This document shows positions 23,816 to 33,560 of a stretch of DNA of 35,921 nt, piece by piece (position 1 is the first letter of the stretch; each line of letters begins with the position of its first letter). The notes under the pieces are model-generated. The model did no database searches, was not told the DNA's origin, and saw only the letters and a list, made by a program, of their open reading frames with translations. This stretch comes from Bacillota bacterium (GTDB taxonomy: Bacteria; Bacillota; UBA4882; UBA10575). The stretch covers positions 1 to 35,921 of the forward strand of contig JAAYGG010000053.1 in assembly GCA_012727895.1 (NCBI GenBank), given 5' to 3'. The position numbers were made by a program, and so were the translations under genes.

Positions 23816-25460
23816 GAAGATTGTCGGCGCCACCCTTGGCCATTGTGTGCATGTGGCCGGAGTCTTGAATTTTCTCCGCCTGGCGGAAGCCTGTGGTTAC
23901 CAAACAACTTTTTTGGGTGTGGGCCGCAGCGAGCAGGAGCTCATCGGGGCCTTACGGGAAGAGGACCCGGAATACCTGGCCGTCAGTTACCGGCTCACGC
24001 CCGAAGTGGCGCGGAATCTTTTTGCCTCCCTAAAAAACAGCCTGCAAGAAGCGGGCTTACTCCATAAGAAGCTCCTTTTTGGCGGCACACCTCCTGTTGC
24101 CGCCGAGGCCAGAAAATCCGGTTTGTTCACCGGGGTTTTCAGCGGGGAAGAGGAAGAAGCCGAAATCATCGCTTTTTTGAAAGGACAGGCGGCTGATGGC
24201 AAAGGGGAAAAAAGAAAACCCGCTGCAACCCTTGTCGAACGGATAGAGGAAAAGGCTCCTTACCCGTTGCTCCGGCATCATTTCGGCCTGCCCAGCCTGG
24301 AAGAGACCATCGCCGGCGTTGCCCGCCTGGCCGAAGCCGGGGTCCTTGATGTCGTCTCCCTGGGCCCGGACCAAAACGCCCAGGAAAGTTTCTTTCGCCC
24401 GGAGGAGATGGACCCGGCGCAAGACGGCGCCGGCGGGGTCCCAATCCGCAGGGAGGAGGATCTGGCCGCTATTTACCGGGCTTCCCGGAGGGGGAATTTT
24501 CCCCTGCTCCGTTGTTACAGCGGGACCCGGGATTTAATCTTATGGGGGGAGATGACAGCCAGGACAATCAAGAACGCCTGGGGGGCCGTGCCCTTATTCT
24601 GGTACAACCGGCTGGACGGCAGGTCCAACCGGCCGCTCCGGGAGGCCATCGCCGAAAACCAAAAGGCCATGGCCTGGTATGCCGCGCAGGGGATTCCTCT
24701 CGAGGTTAATGAGGCTCACCACTGGAGCCTGCGGGGCGCCCCCGATTCCGTGGCGGTCGCCGCTTTCTACCTGGCGGCTTATAATGCCAAAAAAGCGGGA
24801 GTCCAGGATTACGTCGCCCAGTTGATGCTGAACAACCCCCCCGGGACCAGCGGCGTAATGGATCTAGGAAAATGCCTGGCAAAAATGGCCTTGATTGAGC
24901 AGCTGGCCGGGCCCGACTTCCGGATCCACCGCCAGATCCGGGCCGGGTTGGCGAGTCTCTCGGTGAAACCGGCGGTGGCCAAGGGGCAACTGGCGGCTTC
25001 GACCCTTTTGGGGCTGGCCCTCAAGCCGGAGATCATCCACGTGGTGGCCTTCTGCGAGGCCGACCATGCCGCCACTCCCGACGATATCATTGAAAGTTGC
25101 GGCATCGTCCAGGGGGTTCTGAAAAACAGCCTTTTCGATGCGCCGGAGATGGCGGCGGACCCCACTGTCCAAGCACGCCGCGACGAACTGGTCGCTGAGG
25201 CCGGATTAATCCTCGAGGCGATCCGGGGCATGGCCCGGCCGGGGACCGACGACCCGTTGACGGACCCAGTGGTCTTGCAGGAGGCGGTCCGCACCGGGAT
25301 CCTTGATGCGCCGCAATTGCAAGGGAACCCGGAAGCGGCCGGTCGCGTGCGGACAGGGATGATTGACGGCGCCTGCCGGGCCCTCTCCGCCGACGGGCGG
25401 CGGGTGCTCAGCGAAGAGGAACGGCTGCAGCAGGCGGTCAGCGGACGGCTGCACGGATAA
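23808..25460 (+). CDS. B12-binding-domain protein with a mutase-like barrel, substrate unknown
   Basis: The 550-residue protein starts with a cobalamin-binding Rossmann domain (about 1-130): IVGATLGHCVHVAGVLNF aligns with the DxHxxG B12 loop as C13-x-H15-x2-G18, followed by GYQTTFLG and LLFGGTPPVAAEA. The histidine ligand is kept but the aspartate is replaced by cysteine. Residues about 150-420 look like a TIM barrel of the B12 mutase kind (VLDVVSLGPDQNAQESFF, EVNEAHHWSLRGAPDSVAVA, MLNNPPGTSGVMDLGKCLAKM). A helical tail (DPLTDPVVLQEAVRTGILDAPQ) ends it. I infer an adenosyl- or methyl-cobalamin-dependent enzyme but cannot name the reaction. ATG at 23808 has GGAGGG upstream and overlaps the dehydrogenase gene. 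Confidence 0.75.
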   Translation: MAKKIVGATLGHCVHVAGVLNFLRLAEACGYQTTFLGVGRSEQELIGALREEDPEYLAVSYRLTPEVARNLFASLKNSLQEAGLLHKKLLFGGTPPVAAEARKSGLFTGVFSGEEEEAEIIAFLKGQAADGKGEKRKPAATLVERIEEKAPYPLLRHHFGLPSLEETIAGVARLAEAGVLDVVSLGPDQNAQESFFRPEEMDPAQDGAGGVPIRREEDLAAIYRASRRGNFPLLRCYSGTRDLILWGEMTARTIKNAWGAVPLFWYNRLDGRSNRPLREAIAENQKAMAWYAAQGIPLEVNEAHHWSLRGAPDSVAVAAFYLAAYNAKKAGVQDYVAQLMLNNPPGTSGVMDLGKCLAKMALIEQLAGPDFRIHRQIRAGLASLSVKPAVAKGQLAASTLLGLALKPEIIHVVAFCEADHAATPDDIIESCGIVQGVLKNSLFDAPEMAADPTVQARRDELVAEAGLILEAIRGMARPGTDDPLTDPVVLQEAVRTGILDAPQLQGNPEAAGRVRTGMIDGACRALSADGRRVLSEEERLQQAVSGRLHG

Positions 25461-25664
25461 AGTACAAGATGAGTAAATTGGCACGCATGCACAAAGCGGC
25501 CTGCTTTGTTAACCTATTATTTTCGCCGTTAGCGGCAGGAAATATATATGCGGGGACGAATTAAATAACTTATAATCTGCTTTTTACAATCCGGATCACC
25601 GGTACGCCGGGGTAGGAGCGTACTGATTATACTAATCAACCCGCTTGATTGGGGAGGTGTTCTC
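25461..25664. other. Intergenic region upstream of the V/A-ATPase operon
   Basis: No gene is visible. AAAGC/GCTTT near 25494-25508 is a weak hairpin after the B12-protein gene. A perfect TATAAT at 25571-25576 is the best promoter candidate for the ATPase operon, but no matching -35 was found. TATACT at 25628-25633 is a second, weaker -10. The stretch ends with GGGGAGG, the ribosome site of the first ATPase gene. Confidence 0.45.
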
Positions 25665-25976
25665 TTGGCCGGAGAGGTTTTGGAACTGATTGCGGCAACG
25701 GAGAAGAAAGCCAGGGAGATAAAGAAAGAAGCTGAAGAAGAGGTTAAAAGCCTCCTGGCCCGGGTAAAGGAAGAAGGCGAGAAACTGCTGGCCGAGACGA
25801 AGGAAGAGAGCCTGCGGGCCGGGGAGAAGTTGCAAAACCTGGTCAGGGCGGAGACAGATGCGGAAATAGCAAAGGAAAAAGTCCAGTTTGACCAGGAAAA
25901 GGATGAATTGATCAACAGGGCGAGACAGCGCATGGATGAGACCATACAATGGGCAATGGAGAGGATTGTGAAGTAA
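25665..25976 (+). CDS. V/A-type ATPase subunit H/G (peripheral stalk)
   Basis: The 103-residue protein is almost entirely a charged coiled coil (EKKAREIKKEAEEEVKSLLARV), as expected for the G/H peripheral-stalk subunit, which pairs with subunit E and holds the catalytic head against rotation. The start is TTG, chosen because GGGGAGG lies 7 bases before it and no other start fits. It is the first gene of the operon and its stop abuts the subunit I start. The position matches ahaH of the archaeal-type order H-I-K-E-C-F-A-B-D. Confidence 0.85.
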   Translation: MAGEVLELIAATEKKAREIKKEAEEEVKSLLARVKEEGEKLLAETKEESLRAGEKLQNLVRAETDAEIAKEKVQFDQEKDELINRARQRMDETIQWAMERIVK

Positions 25977-27959
25977 ATGGCCGTAGCAAGAACGAAAAAG
26001 ATCCGGGTGGCCGGCCGTCTCCATCACCGGGCAGCGGTCCTCAAGCGCCTGCAGGAATTGGGTTTCGTCGAGATCGAAACCGGCAAGGCTCTCCCGCCGG
26101 CGGACGGGAAGTGGCATCCCACCGGTGATGCCCAGGAGCAGGCGGCTTTGGAAGGTGAATTGGTGGAGATTACCGCCGCCCTGGCCGTGCTGGACCGTTT
26201 CCACCCGGTACGCCCCACCTTCATTCAGCAGTTTAGCGGGATAAAGACCATGATGACCCCGGCCGAGTACCAAAATTGCCTGGCCCGGGAGGATGAGGCT
26301 TGGGTCGCAATAAAGCTCTGCCGCCGGTTGGGTGAAGCTTGGGCGGAAAACGAGTCCCGCTTGGGACAATTGGCCGGGCGCATCCAGGAGCTTACACCCT
26401 GGACCGCCCTGGATATCCCCTTATCCGCGGTGCAGAAAAGGGGCCCGCTTTTCCTGCGGTTGATAAAAATCCCCCGCCGCTACAAGGCGGAGTTCTTAAA
26501 AAGCATCGAAGAACTGGAAAAACCCGGGGCCTATTGCGAAGAGGTTTCGACCCTGGGCTCCTCCTCCTATTTCTTTTTAATTTACCGTGAAGAACAGGAG
26601 GAAAAACTCCGCGAAGTCCTGAACGCCTGTGAGGCGCAGGTGGTGGAAGCCGGCGGTGAAGACCGGACCCCCGCAGACCTCCTGGAGGAACTACAGAAAG
26701 AAGAAGCGGAACTCCGGCAAAGGCAGGCCCATCTGGAAGAGGAGATCGCGGTCTTGGCGAAAAAACGCCCGATGTTGCAGGCGCTATACGACGACAAGGC
26801 CAACCGGCTCCGGCGGCTGCAGGTGGCGGGCGAACTCCTCTGTTCCGAGCGGACTTTTTACCTGGAGGGCTGGATCACAGCGAAAAACCTACCCCGTCTC
26901 CGCTCGGTGCTGCGGGATATTTCCCCCACCATCTACCTGGAAGCCGTGGATCCGGAACCGGACGAGGAGGTCCCAGTCGAACTGGAGAACCACCCCTTAA
27001 TCCGCCCCTTCGAAGTGGTGGTTGAGGTTTACGGCAGCCCCAAATATGGCGAGGCTGACCCGACGCCCGCCTTGGCCCCGTTCTTCATTGTCTTCTTCGG
27101 CCTGGCCCTTGCCGACCTCGGTTACGGGCTGGCCCTCGCCGCCCTTTGTTGGTACCTTTTGCGCACAGTCAAGATGGCCGGGATGGCCAAAAAGCTTTTC
27201 ACTCTCTTATTCATGAGCGGGCTCAGCTCGGCCTTTTTTGGTTTTCTCACCGCCGGCGTCTTCGGCGACTTGATTAGCTACACTCCCTTGTGGTTTAATC
27301 CGACCGAAGAACCGACCAGATTGTTGATGGTCGCTTTGGTCCTGGGCGGTGTCCAACTCTACCTGGGGGTGATCCTCAAGGCGGTCGCCCGGATTAAAGC
27401 CGGTCAGTATTGGGAAGCCATCTTTGAGGAGGGTTTATGGCTTCTCTTCCTGACCAGCTTGATCCTTTTGCTGGCTTACAAACCCCTGGGACTCGAGGCC
27501 TATGCCGGGTTCTTCCCCAAACTGGCGGTGGGTTCCGCCATCGCGATCATGCTCTCCAGGGCCCGGGGGGAAGGGCCGTTCTTCAAAAGGTTGCTGCGGA
27601 TCCCGGCAGGGGTCTTTACCCTGTACAACGCCGTCAATTTCTTCAGCGACCTCCTCTCCTACTCCCGTCTGATGGCATTGGGCTTGTCCGGGGCCATCAT
27701 CGGCCAGGTCATCAATTTCTTCGTACGGATGTTTAACCCGAGTTTCCGCAATCCCATCGGCCTCCTGGCCGGGCTGGCGATCTTCTGCGGCGGCCATCTT
27801 TTGAACCTGCTACTGTCGGTGCTCAGCAGTTATGTCCATAACTGCCGGCTGCAGTATATTGAGTTCTTCAACAAGTTTTACGAAGCGGGGGGCAGGCCTT
27901 TCCGCCCCTTGGCTGAACAATACCGTTACATTGAATTGGATGAGAAAGGGGAGTCATGA
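25977..27959 (+). CDS. ntpI: V/A-type ATPase subunit I (stator membrane subunit a)
   Basis: Subunit I holds the ion half-channels beside the K-ring. The 660-residue protein has a cytoplasmic N-terminal half of about 350 residues with two coiled stretches (LLEELQKEEAELRQRQAHLEEEI) and a membrane half with seven or eight segments beginning at PALAPFFIVFFGLALADLGYG. DLLSYSRLMALGLSGAIIGQVIN contains the conserved arginine that faces the rotor carboxylate. The ATG follows the previous stop directly. Its stop overlaps the subunit K start. Confidence 0.95.
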   Translation: MAVARTKKIRVAGRLHHRAAVLKRLQELGFVEIETGKALPPADGKWHPTGDAQEQAALEGELVEITAALAVLDRFHPVRPTFIQQFSGIKTMMTPAEYQNCLAREDEAWVAIKLCRRLGEAWAENESRLGQLAGRIQELTPWTALDIPLSAVQKRGPLFLRLIKIPRRYKAEFLKSIEELEKPGAYCEEVSTLGSSSYFFLIYREEQEEKLREVLNACEAQVVEAGGEDRTPADLLEELQKEEAELRQRQAHLEEEIAVLAKKRPMLQALYDDKANRLRRLQVAGELLCSERTFYLEGWITAKNLPRLRSVLRDISPTIYLEAVDPEPDEEVPVELENHPLIRPFEVVVEVYGSPKYGEADPTPALAPFFIVFFGLALADLGYGLALAALCWYLLRTVKMAGMAKKLFTLLFMSGLSSAFFGFLTAGVFGDLISYTPLWFNPTEEPTRLLMVALVLGGVQLYLGVILKAVARIKAGQYWEAIFEEGLWLLFLTSLILLLAYKPLGLEAYAGFFPKLAVGSAIAIMLSRARGEGPFFKRLLRIPAGVFTLYNAVNFFSDLLSYSRLMALGLSGAIIGQVINFFVRMFNPSFRNPIGLLAGLAIFCGGHLLNLLLSVLSSYVHNCRLQYIEFFNKFYEAGGRPFRPLAEQYRYIELDEKGES

Positions 27960-28414
27960 GCATGGAAGTAATGGTCGGTCTTGCCCTGGGGTATCTTGGG
28001 ATCTTTCTGGCGGTAATGGCGGCGGTAGGTTCGGCGATTGGCACGGGAATTGCCGGAGAGGCGGCTTCCGGAGTGGTGACAGAGGAGCCAACCCGTTTTG
28101 TCCCCGCCCTGGTCCTCCAAGCGCTCCCCGGTACCCAGGGGATCTACGGTTTCGTCGTCGGCTTTCTGCTCCTGGGGAAACTGAGTGTGATCACTACTCC
28201 CGCCCAAGGCTGGATGTTTGTCGTCACCGCCCTCCCGGTTTTCATTGGCGGGCTGCTGTCCGCGATTTACCAGGGAAGAGTGGCGGCGGCCGCCATCAAT
28301 ATGGTGGCAAAACGCCCCGAGGAACTGGCGAAAGGGATCATCTTCGCCGTTGTGGTGGAATTCTACGCCATCCTTTCCTTCCTCGGTTCCTTCCTGATGT
28401 ACCAGCAGATTTAG
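27956..28414 (+). CDS. ntpK: V/A-type ATPase subunit K (rotor ring), Na+-site residues conserved
   Basis: The 152-residue protein has two tandem hairpins of two membrane helices each. Hairpin one includes GSAIGTGIAGEAASG and LPGTQGIYGF; hairpin two includes YQGRVAAAA and VVEFYAIL. Aligned to Enterococcus hirae NtpK, whose Na+ is held by L61, T64, Q65, Q110 and E139 with Y68 nearby, the equivalents are L57, T60, Q61, Q106, E135 and Y64, all offset by exactly 4. Na+ transport is therefore a reasonable inference. Only the second hairpin carries the rotor carboxylate, as usual for V-type K. The ATG overlaps the subunit I stop. Confidence 0.95.
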   Translation: MSMEVMVGLALGYLGIFLAVMAAVGSAIGTGIAGEAASGVVTEEPTRFVPALVLQALPGTQGIYGFVVGFLLLGKLSVITTPAQGWMFVVTALPVFIGGLLSAIYQGRVAAAAINMVAKRPEELAKGIIFAVVVEFYAILSFLGSFLMYQQI

Positions 28415-28420
28415 TGGGGT

Positions 28421-29029
28421 ATGAAAATGCAGGAGTTACAACCGTTACTCGACAGCATTATAGAAGACGCCCGTAAAGAGGCGGCCCAGATCCGGGAGAA
28501 GGGCCGGGCGGAAGCGGAAAAACTACGGGCTGAATACGCAGAAAAAGCCAAACGCCTGCGGGAGGAGATTATCAGCCGCGAGCAGAGGCAGGCGGCGGAG
28601 GAGAAAAACCGCCGGAAAATCCAGGCGAAGATGGAGGCCGGGCGGGAACTTTTGGCAGCCAAAAACCGGCTGGTGGAAGAGATCTTCCAAGCCCTGAAAA
28701 AGCGCCTGGCCGAGATGAAGGACGAGGATTACCGGGAACTCCTCCAGCGGCTTATCCTGGAGGCGGTAGAAACCGGCGATGAAAAGCTGTTTTTCTCCAT
28801 CCCGGACCAGCGCTGGCTGGGGGAGGCATTTTTGGCCGAACTCAACCGGGAACTGGAGAAACAGGGGCGGAAAGGCGCCCTCTCTTACGGGGAAGCGGCA
28901 GCAGAATTAAGCGGCGGCTTTATCCTCCAGCGGGGCAAGGTCGTCCAAAACTTCTCCCTCGAAAACCTGGTGGAGATGAAGAGGGACGAGCTTCTCCCGG
29001 AGATTGGACGCAGGCTCTTTGCGGAGTAA
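28421..29029 (+). CDS. ntpE: V/A-type ATPase subunit E (peripheral stalk)
   Basis: The 202-residue protein has a long charged N-terminal coiled coil (about 1-90; DARKEAAQIREKGRAEAEKL) and a globular C-terminal domain ending LVEMKRDELLPEIGRRLFAE, with the GGFILQRGKVVQNFSLENLVE segment typical of subunit E. It pairs with the H/G subunit to form the stator stalk and caps the A3B3 head. The ATG lies 6 bases after subunit K. A nearby in-frame ATG two codons later is also possible. Confidence 0.92.
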   Translation: MKMQELQPLLDSIIEDARKEAAQIREKGRAEAEKLRAEYAEKAKRLREEIISREQRQAAEEKNRRKIQAKMEAGRELLAAKNRLVEEIFQALKKRLAEMKDEDYRELLQRLILEAVETGDEKLFFSIPDQRWLGEAFLAELNRELEKQGRKGALSYGEAAAELSGGFILQRGKVVQNFSLENLVEMKRDELLPEIGRRLFAE

Positions 29030-29052
29030 ATAAACTGGATGGAGTGAGGATT

Positions 29053-30027
29053 ATGGGCGGTTACACCTATGCCGTTGCCCGTGTCCGGGCCTTGGAAAAC
29101 GGCCTCCTCTCCCCCGGCCAGTGGGAACGGCTGGCAGCGGCGGGAACGCCGGAAGAAGCCTGGCGCGGGCTGGGCGAGACTGTTTACAACCGGTGGATGG
29201 AAAACCGCTCTCTTTACCAATATGAAGAGGTAATCTGGGATGAACTGCGCACTGCCGCGGACCTCCTCCGTGCCCTGATAGAGGAAGGCGGGCGGGCGCA
29301 AGATAGTTTTCTCCTGGCTTATCTTCTAAGGTACGACATGCACAACCTGAAGATCCGCCTTTTGGAGAAGGCCGGGGGCCGGCCGGGAAACCCGGCGCCG
29401 GTCTCCAGGTATGGCCGGGAAAGGGCCGAAAAAATCATGGCCGATCCCCGGTGGACGGAGCGGACCGGCGGGGGAGATCCGTTGGCCCGGGCTGTAATGA
29501 TCTTCGGGGAAAAGGAGTTTCCGGACCCGCAGGAGCTCCAGCGGGCGGTGGACCGCTATTATTACGAGTATATGGCGGAAAAAAGCGGGAAATTCTCCCC
29601 GGCCCTGCGCGAGTTCTGGGCCCTCCTGGTTGACCTCGCCAATCTGCGGATCCTGTTGCGGGTGAAGACCATGGGGAAGGACCGGGATTTTCTCACCCGT
29701 TTTCTCCTCCCTGGCGGGTTGGTGCCGGAGAAAGAATTTCTCCCGGCCCTGGACTGGCCTGTGGAGGAGATCCGGAACTGGTGGTTCTGGCGGCCGGCCG
29801 GGAAAGTCGCCGCCGGGGCCGAGGATTTTTCCACCCTCTGGCGGGTGGAAAGGGCGGCCGGGCAGTTTTTAGCCGGATATTTGGAGCATTTTCGCAGCCA
29901 AGCCTTTGGCGAGGAACCGCTTTTCGCCTATTTTTGGGATAAAGAGCAGGAAGGCAGGAGACTCCGGGTTCTTCTGGCCGCCAAAATCAACAAAATACCG
30001 GCGGCAGAGTGGAAGGAGAGAATCTGA
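29053..30027 (+). CDS. ntpC: V/A-type ATPase subunit C (central stalk-ring connector)
   Basis: The 324-residue, largely helical protein begins YTYAVARVRALENGLLS, matching the V-ATPase C/d family, which links the rotor ring to the D-F shaft. DMHNLKIRLL, SPALREFWALLVDLANLRILLRVK and LFAYFWDKEQEGRRLRVLLAAKINKIP are recognisable family segments. I chose the ATG at 29053 with GGAGTGAGG upstream; a GTG at 29044 lies inside that ribosome site. The stop overlaps the subunit F start. Confidence 0.93.
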   Translation: MGGYTYAVARVRALENGLLSPGQWERLAAAGTPEEAWRGLGETVYNRWMENRSLYQYEEVIWDELRTAADLLRALIEEGGRAQDSFLLAYLLRYDMHNLKIRLLEKAGGRPGNPAPVSRYGRERAEKIMADPRWTERTGGGDPLARAVMIFGEKEFPDPQELQRAVDRYYYEYMAEKSGKFSPALREFWALLVDLANLRILLRVKTMGKDRDFLTRFLLPGGLVPEKEFLPALDWPVEEIRNWWFWRPAGKVAAGAEDFSTLWRVERAAGQFLAGYLEHFRSQAFGEEPLFAYFWDKEQEGRRLRVLLAAKINKIPAAEWKERI

Positions 30028-30371
30028 TGACAAGTTACCGGATGGCCGCGATCGGAGAGGCAGACAGCATCATCGGCTTTCTTGCCCTGGGCGTGGAGAT
30101 CCACCCTGTGACTTCCACCGGTGAAGCCGCCTCCGTTCTGAACAAACTGGTTGATCCTGAAGAAAAATACGGGATTATTTTCATCACCGAGACGGTGGCC
30201 GAAGAGATTATGGACCGGATTACTGCCCTGGGGGAGCGGGCGTTTCCCACTGTTCTCCTGATCCCTTCCAACCAGGGCGGTAAGGGCTATGCTTTTGAAA
30301 GAATCAGGAAAATTGTTGAACGCGCGGTAGGAGCGGATATACTCATGGGGAAAGAGGGGCGTCAGCAATGA
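30027..30371 (+). CDS. ntpF: V/A-type ATPase subunit F (central stalk)
   Basis: The 114-residue Rossmann-like protein ([62 protein letters not shown]) matches subunit F/AhaF, which binds subunit D in the rotor shaft. ATG at 30027 shares a base with the subunit C stop (TGATG), with GGAAGGAGAG upstream. Its stop overlaps the subunit A ATG (ATGA). Gene symbols for this subunit differ between species. Confidence 0.93.
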   Translation: MTSYRMAAIGEADSIIGFLALGVEIHPVTSTGEAASVLNKLVDPEEKYGIIFITETVAEEIMDRITALGERAFPTVLLIPSNQGGKGYAFERIRKIVERAVGADILMGKEGRQQ

Positions 30372-32137
30372 AGAGAGGGAAAATAATCAAAGTATCCGGC
30401 CCCCTGGTCGTAGCCGAGGGGATCCCGGGGATCAGGATGTACGATATCGTACGCGTGAGTGAAAAACGGCTGATTGGCGAGGTTATTGAGATCAGGGGCG
30501 ACCGGTCCTGGATCCAGGTCTACGAAGAAACCACAGGCCTGGGCCCGGGCGAACCGGTGGAGACCACTGGGCAACCGCTCAGCGTTGAGTTGGGGCCGGG
30601 GTTAATCGAAACGATTTACGACGGGATTCAACGGCCCCTGGATGCCATCGCCACCGTGGGGGGAGACAGGATCACCAGGGGGATCGAAGTCCCCGCCCTT
30701 TCCCGGGAGAAGAAATGGGAGTTTACCCCCAGCCTCAGCGAAGGCGCTTTGGTCCAACCCGGCGATATCTTGGGCGTGGTCCAGGAGACCACCCTGGTGG
30801 AACATAGGATCATGGTCCCCCCCGGGGTGGAAGGGCGTCTGGTCCAGATTAAAACAGGGGCCTTTACCGTTGAGGAGACCATCGCCAAAGTGCAGACAAA
30901 AAACGGCATCCGCGAGCTCACACTCATGCAGCGCTGGCCGGTCCGGCGGGAACGGCCGTACCGGGAAAAACTGGCGCCTTCCCAGCCGCTGACTACAGGG
31001 CAAAGGATTATTGATACCTTCTTCCCCGTAGCCCTGGGCGGGACGGCGGCCATCCCCGGGCCCTTTGGCAGCGGGAAGACCGTTGTCCAGCACCAATTGG
31101 CCAAGTGGGCCAGTGCCGACATCATCGTCTACGTCGGCTGCGGCGAGCGGGGTAACGAGATGACCGACGTTTTGAATGAATTCCCGCGCCTGCAAGACCC
31201 CAAATCCGGGGAACCGTTGATGAAAAGAACGGTGCTGGTGGCCAATACCTCCGACATGCCGGTGGCCGCCAGGGAGGCCTCGATCTATACAGGAATCACA
31301 ATAGCCGAGTATTTCCGGGATATGGGCTACAGTGTGGCGATTATGGCCGACTCCACTTCCCGTTGGGCTGAGGCTTTACGGGAGATGTCCGGCCGCCTCG
31401 AAGAGATGCCCGGTGAAGAAGGGTACCCGGCTTACCTCGGTTCACGCCTGGCCGACTTCTACGAACGGGCCGGCCGGGTTACCTGCCTCGGCAGCCCGCA
31501 GCGGGAAGGCAGCCTGACCGCGGTCGGCGCAGTTTCCCCGCCCGGCGGCGACCTTTCCGAACCGGTTACCCAGGCGACCCTCAGGGTGGTCAAGGTCTTT
31601 TGGGGCTTGGATGCCTCGCTGGCCTACCGCCGTCATTTCCCCGCCATTAACTGGCTGAACAGCTATTCCCTGTACGAAGACCGGTTGGATGAATATTACC
31701 GCAAAGAAGTAGGGGAAGAGTGGCTCGCCCTCCGGAACGGGGCCATGCGGCTCCTGCAGGAAGAGGCGGAACTGGAAGAGATCGTCCGTCTCGTCGGGAT
31801 CGATGCCCTTTCCGACCGGGACCAACTGGTCTTGGAGGTCGCCCGTTCAATCCGGGAAGACTTCCTGCACCAAAATGCCTTCCATGAGGTTGATACCTAC
31901 ACCTCCCTTACCAAGCAATACAAGATGCTCCGCCTGGTAATGGCCTTTTACGACGTGGGGCAGAGGTTGTTAAGGGAAGGCGTTTCTTTGACGAAGATCC
32001 GGGACCTCCCCATCAGGGAAGAGATTGGGCGCGCCAAATACCTGCCGGAAGACCGGCTCGCCGAGATCGACCGGCTCTATGACGAACTACAGGCGTATAC
32101 CGGGGAGACCCTGGGCGGAGGTGAAAGCGATGCTTAA
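30368..32137 (+). CDS. ntpA: V/A-type ATPase catalytic subunit A
   Basis: The 589-residue catalytic subunit binds and hydrolyses or makes ATP. It has the N-terminal barrel ([15 protein letters not shown]), the family's non-homologous insertion at about 110-190, the Walker A loop [13 protein letters not shown] (about 229-241), [12 protein letters not shown] with the catalytic glutamate, the Walker B region [17 protein letters not shown], and [24 protein letters not shown]. Length is normal. It overlaps subunit F at the start and subunit B at the end by a few bases, indicating a single co-translated message. Confidence 0.98.
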   Translation: MKRGKIIKVSGPLVVAEGIPGIRMYDIVRVSEKRLIGEVIEIRGDRSWIQVYEETTGLGPGEPVETTGQPLSVELGPGLIETIYDGIQRPLDAIATVGGDRITRGIEVPALSREKKWEFTPSLSEGALVQPGDILGVVQETTLVEHRIMVPPGVEGRLVQIKTGAFTVEETIAKVQTKNGIRELTLMQRWPVRRERPYREKLAPSQPLTTGQRIIDTFFPVALGGTAAIPGPFGSGKTVVQHQLAKWASADIIVYVGCGERGNEMTDVLNEFPRLQDPKSGEPLMKRTVLVANTSDMPVAAREASIYTGITIAEYFRDMGYSVAIMADSTSRWAEALREMSGRLEEMPGEEGYPAYLGSRLADFYERAGRVTCLGSPQREGSLTAVGAVSPPGGDLSEPVTQATLRVVKVFWGLDASLAYRRHFPAINWLNSYSLYEDRLDEYYRKEVGEEWLALRNGAMRLLQEEAELEEIVRLVGIDALSDRDQLVLEVARSIREDFLHQNAFHEVDTYTSLTKQYKMLRLVMAFYDVGQRLLREGVSLTKIRDLPIREEIGRAKYLPEDRLAEIDRLYDELQAYTGETLGGGESDA

Positions 32138-33530
32138 AGAATACCGGACCGTACGTGAACTGGTAGGACCGTTGATGCTTGTGGAAGAGGTCGAAGGGGT
32201 CAAATACGGGGAACTGGTCGAGATTGAGCTGGCAAGCGGGGAGATCCGCCGGGGCCGCGTTTTGGAGGTCGACGGCGACATCGCCCTGGTGCAGCTCTTT
32301 GAGGGCCCCACCGGCCTGGATCTCTACGAAAGCAAAGTGCGCTTTCTCGGGAAAAGCATTGAGCTGGGCGTTTCCCCGGAGATTTTGGGCCGGGTCTTTG
32401 ACGGTTTGGGACGGCCCAAGGACGGCGCCCCGCCCATCATCCCCGAGCGGCGGCTGGATATTAACGGCGCCCCGATGAACCCTTATACCAGGGACTACCC
32501 GTCGGAGTTTATCCAAACAGGGATCTCCGCCATTGACGGGTTGAACACCCTGGTCCGTGGCCAGAAACTGCCGATCTTTTCCGGCTCGGGCTTGCCCCAT
32601 GCCCGCCTGGCGGCACAGATCGCACGGCAGGCCAAGGTTCTGGGAGCGGAAGAAAAGTTTGCCGTGGTCTTTGCCGCCATGGGGATCACCTTTGAAGAGG
32701 CCGACTACTTCATCGGCGATTTCCGGCGGACCGGCGCTATTGAGCGGGCGACGCTCTTTATCAACCTGGCCAATGACCCGCCCATTGAGCGGAACGCCAC
32801 CCCGCGGATGGCGATGACCGCCGCGGAATACCTCGCCTTTGACCTGCAAATGCATGTTTTGGTAATCCTCACGGATATGACCTATTACGCGGAAGCCCTT
32901 CGCGAGATCTCCGCCGCTCGGAAAGAAGTGCCGGGGCGTCGCGGTTACCCGGGCTACCTCTATACCGACCTGGCCACCATTTACGAGCGGGCCGGCCGGG
33001 TTAAAGGGAAGAAGGGCTCGATCACCCTCCTGCCCATCCTCACCATGCCGGAGGATGACAAAACCCATCCCATCCCTGACCTGACCGGGTATATTACGGA
33101 GGGGCAGATTATTCTCAGCCGTGAACTGCACCGGAAAGGGATTTACCCCCCGATTGACGTTTTGCCCTCGTTGTCGCGGTTGAAAGATAAGGGGATCGGC
33201 GCAGGCAAAACCAGGGAGGACCATGCCGACACCATGAACCAGCTCTTTGCCGCCTATGCCAGGGGGAAAGAAGCCAAAGACCTGGCGGTGATCCTCGGCG
33301 ATGCGGCCCTGACCGACCTGGACCGGAAATTCGCCCGTTTTGCCGAGGAGTTTGAAGAGCGCTACGTAAAGCAGGCCGAAGATGAAAACCGGAGCATCGA
33401 AGAGACCCTCAATATCGGTTGGGAACTGCTCTCCCTGATCCCCCGCGGCGAACTGAAGCGGATTCGCGACGAATATCTTGAGAAATACCTGCCGGAAACG
33501 GAAGAGGAAGAAACGGCGGGCGCAGGTTGA
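32130..33530 (+). CDS. ntpB: V/A-type ATPase regulatory subunit B
   Basis: The 466-residue subunit forms the non-catalytic half of the A3B3 ring. The nucleotide loop is the degenerate [17 protein letters not shown], without the Walker A lysine, as expected for B. Other markers are [78 protein letters not shown] and [19 protein letters not shown] took the ATG at 32130, preceded by GGAGGTG with 6 bases of spacing and overlapping the subunit A stop by 8 bases; a longer upstream frame runs inside subunit A. Confidence 0.98.
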   Translation: MLKEYRTVRELVGPLMLVEEVEGVKYGELVEIELASGEIRRGRVLEVDGDIALVQLFEGPTGLDLYESKVRFLGKSIELGVSPEILGRVFDGLGRPKDGAPPIIPERRLDINGAPMNPYTRDYPSEFIQTGISAIDGLNTLVRGQKLPIFSGSGLPHARLAAQIARQAKVLGAEEKFAVVFAAMGITFEEADYFIGDFRRTGAIERATLFINLANDPPIERNATPRMAMTAAEYLAFDLQMHVLVILTDMTYYAEALREISAARKEVPGRRGYPGYLYTDLATIYERAGRVKGKKGSITLLPILTMPEDDKTHPIPDLTGYITEGQIILSRELHRKGIYPPIDVLPSLSRLKDKGIGAGKTREDHADTMNQLFAAYARGKEAKDLAVILGDAALTDLDRKFARFAEEFEERYVKQAEDENRSIEETLNIGWELLSLIPRGELKRIRDEYLEKYLPETEEEETAGAG

Positions 33531-33560
33531 GCGGGAACCAGAGAGTGAGGAGTTGAGGAA

